Part shown: positions 7,981 through 16,654 of the stretch, in pieces
How the letters are laid out: the number at the start of each line of letters is the position of its first letter
How positions within the stretch are numbered: position 1 is the stretch's first letter
Origin: Chlorobium sp.
Lineage (GTDB): Bacteria > Bacteroidota > Chlorobiia > Chlorobiales > Chlorobiaceae
Assembly: GCA_005843835.1 (NCBI GenBank)
Contig: SZXZ01000031.1
Coordinates: 1-41,746, forward strand
Direction of reading: 5' to 3'
Length of the DNA stretch: 41,746 nucleotides
Program-made: the position numbers and the translations under genes
Notes under the pieces: model-generated
Database searches by the model: none
Told to the model about the DNA's origin: nothing
The model's input: the letters and a program-made list of their open reading frames with translations, nothing else

Positions 7981-9231
7981 ATGGTTACTATACTGGATCG
8001 TGAATTTTATCTAACCGAAATTGTCGGACGCCGAGTCTATCTGAAAACACGTTCAATCGGCAAGCTTAAAGATTTCGTGATACAGGAAAACGCTGGTAAA
8101 GTTCCTGAAGTTACCCACCTGCTGGTTCACCAGCCTTATGGAGATCCCCTCCTGCTGCTGCCTTGGGATAAAATCACCTTGATATCCAACACGGAGATTG
8201 TTTCAGAAATCACCAGCACTGAAGGGTATGAACTGAACCCCCTCGACAACCATATTTTTCTGAAAGATTATATACTTGATAAAAAGATCCTTGATATGGA
8301 TGATCACGAGATTGAAGTGGTGTATGATGTCAAGCTACTGTTTCAGAACGACCGCCTTTTTGTCACTGATGTAGATTTCAACCGTTTTCGTATTCTCCGG
8401 CGAATGGGGTTTAAAAAGCTTGCGAATTATCTTGCAAAATACAAAGAGGGATCCAGTATCTCCTGGCTTTATGTGCAGCCTTTGCCGGAGACTATCGGCA
8501 GCTTTGAAGGTAATGTCAAGCTCAATGTTCTCAAGGAAAACATCAACGACATTCATCCTGTTGATCTGGCTGATATTCTCGAGGAGCTGGATGGTAGTCA
8601 GCGTATGGCCGTATTCAACCAGATCGAGCCGGAACTGGCTTCTGATACCCTTGAAGAGGTTGAGCCGAGAGTACAGCGGGAGCTAATCCGTTCAATGGAA
8701 AAAGAACGGGCTGCCGAATTAATCAATGAAATGAGTCCTGCGCAGGTTGCCGATATCCTTTCGGCATTGCCTGCTTCGGAGGCCGATGAAATTATCGAGT
8801 TTGTTGACATTGAAAACAAGCAGAGGGTGCAGCAGATGATCGATAAGCACGATGAAAACATCATGCTCTACTCTACGCAGCAGATTATCAAACGACCGTC
8901 TGAGACCATTGTCAGGGATGTCATTAACAATTATCGTGAAGTTGCCGGCGATATGGATGTCATTATGTACGTCTATGTTGTCAATGAAGAAAACATCCTG
9001 CAGGGAGTTGTCGATCTAAGAGAGCTGATAGCTGCAGAACCAGAGCAGACACTAGGCGAAATCATGACAGACAGTCTCATCACACTCAATCCGGATGATA
9101 CCCTTCAGGATTCTGTAGACATGTTTACACGTTACTCCTTCCGAGCCATTCCCATAACTGATGAACAAGATGTCCTGCTAGGTGTTGTATCTTTCCATGA
9201 TATCAAGGGAGTCAAGCCCCGACTGGATTAA
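7981..9231 (+). CDS. Soluble PRC-barrel / MgtE_N / CBS-pair protein
   Basis: A 416-residue protein with no membrane helices. Residues about 10-70 and 95-140 look like PRC-barrel-type beta domains (VGRRVYLKTRSIGKLKDFVI; DDHEIEVVYDVKLLF). Residues about 190-295 are an MgtE intracellular N domain with its helical repeats (HPVDLADILEELDGSQRMAV; MSPAQVADILSALPASEADE). Residues about 305-416 are two CBS motifs (IMTDSLITLNPDDTLQDSV...FRAIPITDEQDVLLGVVSF). In MgtE channels these domains sense Mg2+ and gate the pore. Here the channel domain is missing and an Nramp-type transporter precedes it, so the protein probably acts in trans as a metal or nucleotide sensor. No clear ribosome site precedes the ATG. 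Confidence 0.85.
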   Translation: MVTILDREFYLTEIVGRRVYLKTRSIGKLKDFVIQENAGKVPEVTHLLVHQPYGDPLLLLPWDKITLISNTEIVSEITSTEGYELNPLDNHIFLKDYILDKKILDMDDHEIEVVYDVKLLFQNDRLFVTDVDFNRFRILRRMGFKKLANYLAKYKEGSSISWLYVQPLPETIGSFEGNVKLNVLKENINDIHPVDLADILEELDGSQRMAVFNQIEPELASDTLEEVEPRVQRELIRSMEKERAAELINEMSPAQVADILSALPASEADEIIEFVDIENKQRVQQMIDKHDENIMLYSTQQIIKRPSETIVRDVINNYREVAGDMDVIMYVYVVNEENILQGVVDLRELIAAEPEQTLGEIMTDSLITLNPDDTLQDSVDMFTRYSFRAIPITDEQDVLLGVVSFHDIKGVKPRLD

Positions 9232-9338
9232 ATGCACAGCTACACAGCAGATCAATTTTTACGTAATTAGATAGTCCATTAGGCTATAGCTGCTCAACAA
9301 AGCTTGAACCACCGAAATTCAGGATTTTTCAACGGGAT

Positions 9339-9926
9339 ATGGCCGAACCTTCACGACAAAAAGAGCAACAGCAGATCACCGATCAGGAACTGGTTTCTAA
9401 AACGCTTGTCAATAAACAGGCATTTGCTGCAATCGTTCGTCGATATGAAGCACCGCTTTTACGATATATAACCCGTTTAGGATGCAGAGATCAAGCAACG
9501 GCACAGGACCTGCTGCAGGAAATTTTCATCAAGACCTACACTCATCTTAACGATTACGATCACTCGCTTCAGTTTTCATCGTGGATCTACAGAATTGCAC
9601 ATAATGAAATAATCAGTTTTTTTCGAAAGGAAAAGAACGGTCCGAGTGTATTAGAAAGAGAGGGTGACCTATATCTATTTGAAAAAGTTGCTGACGACTT
9701 TGACCTGACAACTCAAAATGGCCAAAAGTACTCCGCAACCGAACTGCAATCTGCAGTTGACAGGCTGGATTCCAAAAGCAGAGAAATTATTGTATTGAAA
9801 TTTTTTGAAGAAAAACGTTACGAAGAAATATCCGATATTCTGCAACTCCCGCAGGGCACTGTAGCGACAATGATTAATCGGGCCAAGAAAAAGATAAAAA
9901 GTTATTTAGAAGCGAGTTCGACATAA
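9339..9926 (+). CDS. ECF-type RNA polymerase sigma factor
   Basis: 195 residues with the two conserved sigma regions of the ECF group. Region 2 is at about residues 34-102 (AQDLLQEIFIKTYTHLNDY, then SSWIYRIAHNEIISFFRK). Region 4 is near the end (LDSKSREIIVLKFFEEKRYE, then ISDILQLPQGTVATMINRAKK, a helix-turn-helix). It directs RNA polymerase to a specific promoter set. Its stop codon overlaps the start of the next gene (TAATG), so the two are translationally coupled, as is usual for a sigma factor and its membrane-bound antagonist. Confidence 0.9.
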   Translation: MAEPSRQKEQQQITDQELVSKTLVNKQAFAAIVRRYEAPLLRYITRLGCRDQATAQDLLQEIFIKTYTHLNDYDHSLQFSSWIYRIAHNEIISFFRKEKNGPSVLEREGDLYLFEKVADDFDLTTQNGQKYSATELQSAVDRLDSKSREIIVLKFFEEKRYEEISDILQLPQGTVATMINRAKKKIKSYLEASST

Positions 9927-10735
9927 TGATTATGCTCAAGGACAGATCCAAAACAATTTTAGAAGAAATCGAAAAAAGAAAGGCCGTGCCTATTCCAAAA
10001 TGGCACTTTGCGCTTCAACGTTTCGGATTTTGGTTGCTTGCAGTAATTTCTGTCCTAACCGGCAGCATTGCGATGGCAACAGCGATTTATGTTTTCATTG
10101 ATAATGATTTCATTGAAGACCACGAATACATCGATTTATTCCTGGCAGAACGTCCACTGGTTGCCGAGATTGTTGCAAGTATCCCCTATATATGGCTGGG
10201 AGCGCTTGCCCTGTTCACTCTTGTAGCCTATTTCGGATTTCGTCACACCAAAAAAGGCTACCAGTACGCAACAACAAAAGTAATAGCAGGAGCACTGTTT
10301 GCAAGTCTTCTGCTCAGTGTTGGATTAAATACCATCGATGTCGGCAAGTACATCCATCTTTATCTTATTGAAAATGTTCATGTATACAACAAACTTGTTT
10401 ACGCCAATGAACACCGATGGACACACGCAGAAAAAGGCTTGCTCGGGGGCAAAGTTATTCAGTACCAAAAGGACCAAAAAATTCTCGTTATACGAGACTT
10501 TAAAAAGAAAATCTGGCAGATTGATATCAGCAATGCGGAAGTGCGGACAGGCACTCGAATTATATCCGGCAAATATTTAAAAATCACAGGAAACCTGACC
10601 GGACCCCAGACGTTTAAAGCCCTCACCATACAGGGATGGTCAAAAAGGTATCGTAAACGCCCTATTACACTACCAAAAATTGAACCGATCAAGGCAGTTA
10701 AGGATACTCTAAACCCCTCATCCCAGCTCAAGTGA
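9926..10735 (+). CDS. Membrane protein, putative anti-sigma factor or sensor partner
   Basis: 269 residues starting by a one-base overlap with the sigma-factor stop. A short basic cytoplasmic N-terminus (KDRSKTILEEIEKRKAVPIP) is followed by three membrane helices (about residues 30-53, 81-102 and 117-135). The C-terminal 130 residues would then face the periplasm; they contain a small beta-rich domain (KKIWQIDISNAEVRTGTRI ... GKYLKITGNLTG). I see no zinc-finger anti-sigma (HxxxCxxC) motif. The coupling to the sigma gene supports an anti-sigma role, with the basic N-terminus as the sigma-binding part, but this is inference. In-frame ATG at the third codon is an alternative start. Confidence 0.7.
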   Translation: MIMLKDRSKTILEEIEKRKAVPIPKWHFALQRFGFWLLAVISVLTGSIAMATAIYVFIDNDFIEDHEYIDLFLAERPLVAEIVASIPYIWLGALALFTLVAYFGFRHTKKGYQYATTKVIAGALFASLLLSVGLNTIDVGKYIHLYLIENVHVYNKLVYANEHRWTHAEKGLLGGKVIQYQKDQKILVIRDFKKKIWQIDISNAEVRTGTRIISGKYLKITGNLTGPQTFKALTIQGWSKRYRKRPITLPKIEPIKAVKDTLNPSSQLK

Positions 10736-10790
10736 GAGGCAATAAAAGCGTGAGCCATTGTCATATTTCTATGGGGAATAAAAAATTATG

Positions 10791-12065
10791 TCAATGGAGC
10801 ATGCTTACGATATTGTCAGCAATTTTCTCAGTAGCTCCGGACCTGTCCGTAACAAATTTTTTAGCCAAAAGCCCTCTCTTTCTTCTTTCCACGCTGACCG
10901 TAACCAGCACATTCAGAGCAGCTGAAAGTGTTGCCTGATTATAAATAACTTCAGCACCTCCGACAGCAACAAGAGCTTCTGCCTCAGGAGAGTTATGAAA
11001 ATTCGGGCCGAACACCACAGGAATCCCATAAACAGCTGGTTCCAGGGTATTATGCACATTCACCCCGAACCCCCCGCCAACATAAGCTAAAGAAGCGATT
11101 GCATACAACTCAGCAAGATAACCTGTTTGGTCAATCACCAGAACTTGTCTGTCAGGATCGAAAGAATCATTCAAAGCCGAAACCATTGTAAATGCAATCG
11201 ATCGGTTCTGAAGCTCCCCGCAGAGAGTTGCCGTATGTTCAGGATGAACTTGATGCGGCACAAGAATAAGCGCAGGCTGTTCTTCGAGTTCCTGCCACGA
11301 CGAAAGAATCAACTTCACATCCTTTTCCCACACACTACCAGCAACAAGTACCGTTCGGTTTCTGAAAAAAGGTTTGAGACTCTCAACCTTATCCGAAAAA
11401 TTTTTACTGCGCATCAAGACCTGATCAAACCGGGGATCTCCAGCAGTTTCGGTTTGACGACACATAAATTTTTCTTTGAACGCAATCATGTCATTTGGTG
11501 AAGCCGTAAAGATCCAATCAAAAAGGGAAAAAATACTGCGATAAAAACGTTTCAGTATCGGATTAAAGTAAGGGGAATTCTCCTGCAGCACAGCAGCCGC
11601 AAGAATCAGCTTTGTGCCGAATTTTTTAGCCTCCACAAGGTGATTAGGCCAAAAATCGTAACGCATCAAAAGCAAAACATCAGGTTTAAGCAATGAGACC
11701 AGTCTTTTAGCATTATTCGCCGTGTCAATCGGCAGATAAAACACAGCAGCTGCAGGAAAGTTTAATCTCGCGTTATATCCCGAATCAGAAAAAAATGATA
11801 CAAAAAAAATAATGTCCGATCGTTTCGCTTTCAAAGACGCAATTATCGGACGTGCCTGCTCGAATTCTCCCACCGACGCAGCATGTATCCATACCCTGTA
11901 AGCAGAAGAGGAGAGTGCCCCGATTTTTTTTTCAAGCTCACGAAACACCCCGTTTCGTACCTCAAAAAAAGTTCGAAGTTTAGTAAAAAAAGGACTGAAA
12001 AGTCTAGCAGTACCAGAAATAAGGGGAAACACCAGAGTATACAAAAAGAGGGAAAAACTAGGCAT
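10791..12065 (-). CDS. waaA: 3-deoxy-D-manno-octulosonic acid (Kdo) transferase
   Basis: 424 residues with the full WaaA (KdtA) pattern: an N-terminal hydrophobic anchor, the acceptor-site motif WIHAASVGEFEQARP (its Glu is the catalytic base in the family), and a GT-B C-terminal half with 'VPHQVHPEHT', 'YVGGGFG.NVHNTLEPA' and 'VVFGPNFHN'. It transfers Kdo from CMP-Kdo to lipid A precursor at the inner face of the cytoplasmic membrane, an early step in lipopolysaccharide core synthesis. It converges on the sigma-factor pair with 55 bases between stops. The ATG lies only five bases after a perfect TATAAT, so the mRNA may be nearly leaderless. Confidence 0.93.
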   Translation of the reverse strand: MPSFSLFLYTLVFPLISGTARLFSPFFTKLRTFFEVRNGVFRELEKKIGALSSSAYRVWIHAASVGEFEQARPIIASLKAKRSDIIFFVSFFSDSGYNARLNFPAAAVFYLPIDTANNAKRLVSLLKPDVLLLMRYDFWPNHLVEAKKFGTKLILAAAVLQENSPYFNPILKRFYRSIFSLFDWIFTASPNDMIAFKEKFMCRQTETAGDPRFDQVLMRSKNFSDKVESLKPFFRNRTVLVAGSVWEKDVKLILSSWQELEEQPALILVPHQVHPEHTATLCGELQNRSIAFTMVSALNDSFDPDRQVLVIDQTGYLAELYAIASLAYVGGGFGVNVHNTLEPAVYGIPVVFGPNFHNSPEAEALVAVGGAEVIYNQATLSAALNVLVTVSVERRKRGLLAKKFVTDRSGATEKIADNIVSMLH

Positions 12066-12070
12066 CAGAT

Positions 12071-12076
12071 ATTATA
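12071..12076 (-). promoter_or_regulatory. TATAAT -10 box of waaA
   Basis: A perfect TATAAT on the minus strand ends five bases before the waaA ATG. No good -35 box is seen 16-18 bases upstream. If it is used, transcription would begin at or next to the start codon. Confidence 0.3.
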
Positions 12077-12443
12077 TCTTGCTTGTGTAAACACAGGGAA
12101 CCACCGTAAAGGTAATAAAAAAGTCACAAGCCGACTCCCATCAGCTTATTTCCCCCAAAAAAATGCAAAGTTTCATGCATATCCTGAAGTTCATGGATCA
12201 CGGTACCTCAACAACCATAAATAAATTCGTCTTTAGCCAAAAAAAATCGTACTATGCTGACGTTTTTAATGCGTGGTGAATATGCTAAGAAAGGACGCAG
12301 GGATATATAGTCCAACAGACTACAATATTTCCAGTGTTTGTGACGAAACAATGGCGCTCGGTATTGTCTGAAGTTGCCCGGATGTTTTCGGTTGATGAGA
12401 ACTCTTCTTCATTTTTTTTCTTTCCTGCATTGCTGCCACTCCC
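12077..12443 (+). other. Intergenic region and long leader of the DEAD-box gene
   Basis: No gene is supported in these 367 bases. CTGACG and TATGCT with an 18-base spacer (around 12257-12286) are a possible + strand promoter, which would give the helicase mRNA a leader of about 200 bases. A short complementary pair GGAC/GTCC occurs in the early leader. I could not match the region to a known riboswitch class. Confidence 0.3.
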
Positions 12444-12463
12444 GCCTCATACGAGGCTTTTTT
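12444..12463 (+). terminator. Terminator hairpin inside the helicase leader
   Basis: GCCTC-ATAC-GAGGC, a 5-bp GC-rich stem with a 4-base loop, is followed directly by six T residues. It lies 31 bases ahead of the helicase ATG and on the same strand, so it is either an attenuator in the leader or the end of an upstream short transcript. The stem is short but the layout is canonical. Confidence 0.5.
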
Positions 12464-12494
12464 ACTCAATGATTTGGAATCAGGAACACCAAAA

Positions 12495-14291
12495 ATGAAA
12501 GAACAGCAATTATTGCCGCAGGAATTTAACAGCCTTCAGCTCGCCGAACCTATAATGCGAGCCCTCGCAGAAGTCGGGTACGAAAACCCCACTCCCATTC
12601 AGGCTCAAACAATTCCACTTATTCTTGAAGGGCGTGACGTCCTCGGTCAGGCACAGACCGGTACCGGAAAAACAGCAGCGTTTGCCCTTCCGATACTCTC
12701 AAATATCACTCTCGAACAAGCCGAACCCCAGGCTCTTGTGCTTGCACCGACAAGAGAACTTGCCATACAGGTTGCCGAGGCATTTCAGCGCTACGCAGAA
12801 TACCTCAAAGGCTTCCATGTTATACCTATATACGGAGGCCAGGATTACGGCATTCAGCTTCGCATGCTCAGACGCGGCGTGCACGTTGTTGTAGGCACAC
12901 CAGGTCGAGTTATGGACCACATGCGACGCGGTTCACTTAACCTCTCCTCACTGAAATGCCTTGTACTCGACGAAGCAGACGAAATGCTTCGCATGGGATT
13001 TATTGACGATGTCGAATGGATTCTCGACCAGACTCCAAAAGGCCGCCAGGTAGCTCTATTTTCAGCAACCATGCCCTCCGTTATTCGCCGTATTGCACAA
13101 AAATACCTGAATAATCCGGCGGAAGTTACAATCCAGACCAAAACCACAACAGTCGACACCATACGCCAGCGTTACTGGATTGTTGGTGGAAGCCACAAAA
13201 TCGACATACTTACCCGAATCCTTGAAGTCGAGCCATTCGATGGAATGCTTATTTTTGTCCGCACAAAAACCATGACCCTCGAACTTGCTGAAAAACTACA
13301 GGCAAGGGGATATGGAGCAGCAGCCCTTAACGGCGATATGCCCCAGAACCAGCGTGAAAGAACAGTCGAGCAACTCAAGAACGGCGCACTAAGCATTGTT
13401 ATTGCAACAGATGTTGCTGCACGAGGACTCGATGTCGAACGCATCAGCCATGTTATCAACTACGACATCCCATCCGACACCGAATCGTATGTGCACCGCA
13501 TAGGACGAACAGGTCGAGCCGGACGTGCAGGAGATGCCATTTTATTTGTCTCTCCACGAGAGAAAAATATGCTTTACTCCATAGAAAAAGCTACTCATAG
13601 TCGAATCGAATTGATGGAATTGCCTTCCACAGAAGTTATCAACAACAAGAGGGTAGCAAAGTTCAATCAAAAAATTACCGATACCATTGCCGCCGAAGAT
13701 CTTGGATTTTTTACCAACCTGATCGAGCAATACTGTCACGAACATAATGTTCCGGCACTAGAAGCCGCTGCAGCACTAGCCTCCATGGTTCAGGGCGAAA
13801 CCCCGCTTCTTCTATCAAACAAGCCCGAAAAGCCAAGACCACGTGAAGATCGCGATGGATTCGACCGTGACCGCAGCTCAGACCGAGACCGAGACCGTGG
13901 ACCAGTAAAAAGAAGGAAAAAGGACGAAACCTATGGTGAAGAAGGCAAAGAAAGGTACCGCATCGAAGTCGGCAGTACCCATGGCGTAAAAGCCGGTAAC
14001 ATTCTCGGAGCCATACTCAACGAAGTCGGCCTTGATCCTGAATCAGTCGGACAAATATCAATCAACGATTCATACAGCACTGTAGAACTTCCACAAGGAA
14101 TGCCAGAAGACGTGTTTCACGAACTCCGTAAAGTAAGAGTTTGTGGACGTCAGCTACGACTCTCCAAAATGGAAGATCAGGAGCGCCAGTCATCACCTTA
14201 CGGAATAAAAAAGCCCTTCAAAAAGCCATTTAAGCCAGCCGGAAAAGAAACTGCATTCTTCACAGGCAGCAAAAAGAAACGCAAGGGCTAA
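12495..14291 (+). CDS. deaD: DEAD-box ATP-dependent RNA helicase (DeaD/CsdA type)
   Basis: I choose the ATG at 12495 because AGGA lies nine bases upstream; a TTG seven codons earlier is the alternative. The 598-residue protein has all helicase motifs: Q motif (NPTPIQAQTIP, about residue 31), Walker A AQTGTGKT (53-60), PTREL, TPGR, DEAD (159-162), SAT (190-192), ATDVAARGLD and HRIGRTGRAG (334-343). A linker of Arg-Asp repeats (about residues 450-470) is followed by a DbpA-type RNA-binding domain (RYRIEVGSTHGVKAGNILGA) and a basic tail. Such helicases unwind RNA in ribosome assembly and mRNA decay, especially in the cold. A strong terminator follows. A terminator-like hairpin precedes the start. 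Confidence 0.93.
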   Translation: MKEQQLLPQEFNSLQLAEPIMRALAEVGYENPTPIQAQTIPLILEGRDVLGQAQTGTGKTAAFALPILSNITLEQAEPQALVLAPTRELAIQVAEAFQRYAEYLKGFHVIPIYGGQDYGIQLRMLRRGVHVVVGTPGRVMDHMRRGSLNLSSLKCLVLDEADEMLRMGFIDDVEWILDQTPKGRQVALFSATMPSVIRRIAQKYLNNPAEVTIQTKTTTVDTIRQRYWIVGGSHKIDILTRILEVEPFDGMLIFVRTKTMTLELAEKLQARGYGAAALNGDMPQNQRERTVEQLKNGALSIVIATDVAARGLDVERISHVINYDIPSDTESYVHRIGRTGRAGRAGDAILFVSPREKNMLYSIEKATHSRIELMELPSTEVINNKRVAKFNQKITDTIAAEDLGFFTNLIEQYCHEHNVPALEAAAALASMVQGETPLLLSNKPEKPRPREDRDGFDRDRSSDRDRDRGPVKRRKKDETYGEEGKERYRIEVGSTHGVKAGNILGAILNEVGLDPESVGQISINDSYSTVELPQGMPEDVFHELRKVRVCGRQLRLSKMEDQERQSSPYGIKKPFKKPFKPAGKETAFFTGSKKKRKG

Positions 14292-14314
14292 ACCTAAACG
14301 AAGCGAAATTCAGG

Positions 14315-14341
14315 CGGGGAAGTAATTCCCCGCTTTTTTTT
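14315..14341 (+). terminator. Rho-independent terminator after deaD
   Basis: Stem GCGGGGAA/TTCCCCGC (8 bp, arms 14315-14322 and 14327-14334) with a GTAA loop is followed at once by seven T residues. This is the best intrinsic terminator in the window. Confidence 0.9.
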
Positions 14342-14462
14342 ATACCCGTTCCCGAACATCACTCTCTTTTCTTACGCTTCCTCTTTATTGTATATTGTAA
14401 GTACTGATTCCGGTTTTTCAGGGATGATCACTGAACAATCCTATAATAAAGGATAGACCACA

Positions 14463-15860
14463 ATGATGGAACTTCAGTTCTACGGCGCAACAGACAGAGT
14501 GACCGGTTCCTCTCACATTCTTAGATTGAACGGGTACAAGATTCTTGTGGACTGCGGTTTGATCCAAGGCTCCCGAGAAGACGAAGCCCTCAATCACCAG
14601 CCATTTCCCTTCGATCCCGCATCAATCAGTGCCGTTGTGCTTACCCACGGACATATAGACCACTCAGGCCGTCTACCATTACTGGTAAAACAGGGTTTCA
14701 GAGGCACCGTCTACACACAGCATGCCACCGTAGATCTCTGCAAAGTTCTTTTGCTCGACTCAGCATCCCTGGGCGAACGTGATGCCGAATACCGCCGCAA
14801 ACACCCCGAAACACATGAGGACCAGCATGCAGAACCACTCTATACCCGCAACGACGCACTGCACGCCCTGACAACCATGACGGGCCTGCCCTATAACGAA
14901 AAGCATCACATTCTGCCAGGCATAACAATTCGCCTCCAGGATGCCGGCCACATCCTTGGTTCAGCACTTGTGGAAGTCTGGCTCCAGGAAGGCTCCGTAA
15001 CCAAAAAGCTGGTATTCAGTGGCGACGTAGGTCAGTATAGCAGTCCAATCCTGAAAGATCCCGTAACAATCGAAGAGGCCGACGCTGTAATTCTTGAAAG
15101 TACCTACGGCGACCGCCTTCATCGCGAGCTCAACCTGACGCTCGCCGAAATAGGCGAAATTCTACGCTCATCCAGCACCCGAAACGGAAACATTCTCATT
15201 CCAGCATTTGCCATCGGCAGAAGCCAGGAACTTCTCTACCTTTTCGGTCAATACTACGACCAGTGGGGTCTCGATCAGTGGCAGGTCTACCTCGACAGTC
15301 CAATGGCAATAGAAGCCAGCAGCATTTATTGGGATTATCCCGAACTCTACGACGAAGAGGCAATTGCTTTTCGTAACGATAAAAGCATAATGCCACATAT
15401 AAAAAACCTACACTTCACCCCGAGACCTGAACAGTCCAAAGCAATCAACGCCATAAAAAGCGGAGCAATAATCATTGCCGGAAGCGGTATGTGTAATGGC
15501 GGCAGAATTTTGCACCACCTCAAACACAATATAGAACGTCCGGAATGCTCATTGATCATGACCGGCTTCCAGGCCGAAGGAACCCTGGGCCGTTCCCTCG
15601 TAAACGGCGATAAAGAGGTTATCATACATGGTCGAAGCTGCAAAGTCAAAGCAGCACTCCATACCATTGGCGGTTTATCAGCACATGGCGATCAAAATGA
15701 CCTCCTGCGCTGGGCAGGTGGATTTGTCAACAAACCCGAAATCTTTGTTGTACACGGCGACGACCCTGTTAAAAAAATATTTCGGGACACTCTTGAAAAA
15801 CGTCTGCACTGCAAAGCAACTATTCCTGTATCCGGTGATCTTATAACCTTTAACCCATAA
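14463..15860 (+). CDS. Metallo-beta-lactamase / beta-CASP ribonuclease
   Basis: 465 residues of the CPSF-73/YSH1-like bacterial beta-CASP family. The zinc-binding HxHxDH is THGHIDHSG (His62, His64, Asp66, His67), followed by DAGHILGSA and FSGDVGQ. The beta-CASP motifs are visible: ILESTYGDRLH (motif A), AGSGMCNGGRI (motif B) and GGLSAHGDQ (motif C, the last His). Members cut RNA, as endo- and sometimes exonucleases. An AAAGGA site is 9 bases ahead of the ATG at 14463; the second ATG, one codon later, is an equal alternative. It stands alone after the deaD terminator; the two may both serve RNA turnover, but they are separately transcribed. Confidence 0.9.
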   Translation: MMELQFYGATDRVTGSSHILRLNGYKILVDCGLIQGSREDEALNHQPFPFDPASISAVVLTHGHIDHSGRLPLLVKQGFRGTVYTQHATVDLCKVLLLDSASLGERDAEYRRKHPETHEDQHAEPLYTRNDALHALTTMTGLPYNEKHHILPGITIRLQDAGHILGSALVEVWLQEGSVTKKLVFSGDVGQYSSPILKDPVTIEEADAVILESTYGDRLHRELNLTLAEIGEILRSSSTRNGNILIPAFAIGRSQELLYLFGQYYDQWGLDQWQVYLDSPMAIEASSIYWDYPELYDEEAIAFRNDKSIMPHIKNLHFTPRPEQSKAINAIKSGAIIIAGSGMCNGGRILHHLKHNIERPECSLIMTGFQAEGTLGRSLVNGDKEVIIHGRSCKVKAALHTIGGLSAHGDQNDLLRWAGGFVNKPEIFVVHGDDPVKKIFRDTLEKRLHCKATIPVSGDLITFNP

Positions 15861-16033
15861 TTAGAGCCGATAGCTCGGGATTGTTACTCATTTGCAAAAC
15901 CTCCCCTCCGGGGTTGCGTGTGTAGTATTAATTACTATTTTAACAGGGTGTTACAGGTGATGGTTATCGGTTTCAGGACCGCATTGATGATGATGATGAC
16001 GATCGTTTTTTTATTGATAATAACAAGGATACT

Positions 16034-16513
16034 ATGTCAGTTACCTCATTCAGGGAGCTTGTCCCTATACTTCAGACCGCAATCGGGCCCATGATTCTTA
16101 TCTCAGGCCTTGGTCTACTTCTCCTAACCATGACCAACAGGCTCGGCCGCATTATAGACCGTTCAAGATCCCTATTGGATAATCTGGAATCAAATCCTGA
16201 GTCATACGTCCTGCGAATCAACAAAGAGGTAGCCATCCTCTGGAAACGAGCCCGCTATATCCGTATTGCTATTCTGCTGGCCTGCATGACCTGTCTCGGG
16301 GCATCGTTACTGATAATTATGCTGTTTCTCAGCGCACTGGTCAATATAGATCTGCCAATGGTTTTGTCAGCAGTATTCATCGGCAGCATGCTCTGTCTCA
16401 GCAGTTCACTGCTCTTTTTCTTCCTGGATGTAAACATGAACCTGGCAGCCTTCAGAATAGAAATGGAAAGCCACGACAAAAAAAGGCTTATTCTCGAGAC
16501 CAAAGGATACTGA
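16034..16513 (+). CDS. DUF2721 family membrane protein
   Basis: 159 residues with three hydrophobic helices (about 15-33, 76-104 and 110-130). The segment LQTAIGPMILISGLGLLLLTMTNRLGRIIDRSR is the family signature (cited here by its start and end at residues 13-45). The function of DUF2721 proteins is unknown. AAGGA lies upstream of the ATG. The 173 bases before it hold a small GC hairpin and nothing else clear. The gene ends 15 bases before the tRNA-Lys gene on the other strand. Confidence 0.8.
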   Translation: MSVTSFRELVPILQTAIGPMILISGLGLLLLTMTNRLGRIIDRSRSLLDNLESNPESYVLRINKEVAILWKRARYIRIAILLACMTCLGASLLIIMLFLSALVNIDLPMVLSAVFIGSMLCLSSSLLFFFLDVNMNLAAFRIEMESHDKKRLILETKGY

Positions 16514-16528
16514 ACAACAACATCACCA

Positions 16529-16604
16529 TGGTGAATGCGGCGGGATTCGAACCCACGACCCTCTGCTTAAAAGGCAGATGCTCTACCAGCTGAGCTACGC
16601 ATTC
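16529..16604 (-). tRNA. tRNA-Lys (anticodon TTT)
   Basis: The minus strand folds as a normal tRNA: acceptor GAATGCG/CGCATTC, D arm with AGCTGGTAGA, anticodon loop CTTTTAA (anticodon TTT), T arm GTGGGTTCGAATCCCGC, discriminator A and an encoded CCA (16529-16531). It lies 50 bases downstream of the recombinase stop on the same strand, so it could be read by the same transcript. Confidence 0.96.
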
Positions 16605-16654
16605 ATTCAATGGCATGGCAGCAACTGCAACCAAAAAATCCGTTAAACCTTTTT

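Noticed and set aside
122..12290. A recurring TGGTGA(G/A)TATG in three leaders (near 149, 6357 and 12273)
   Set aside because: A shared 11-12-base string in this much AT-rich non-coding DNA can arise by chance, and no symmetry or spacing supports a site.
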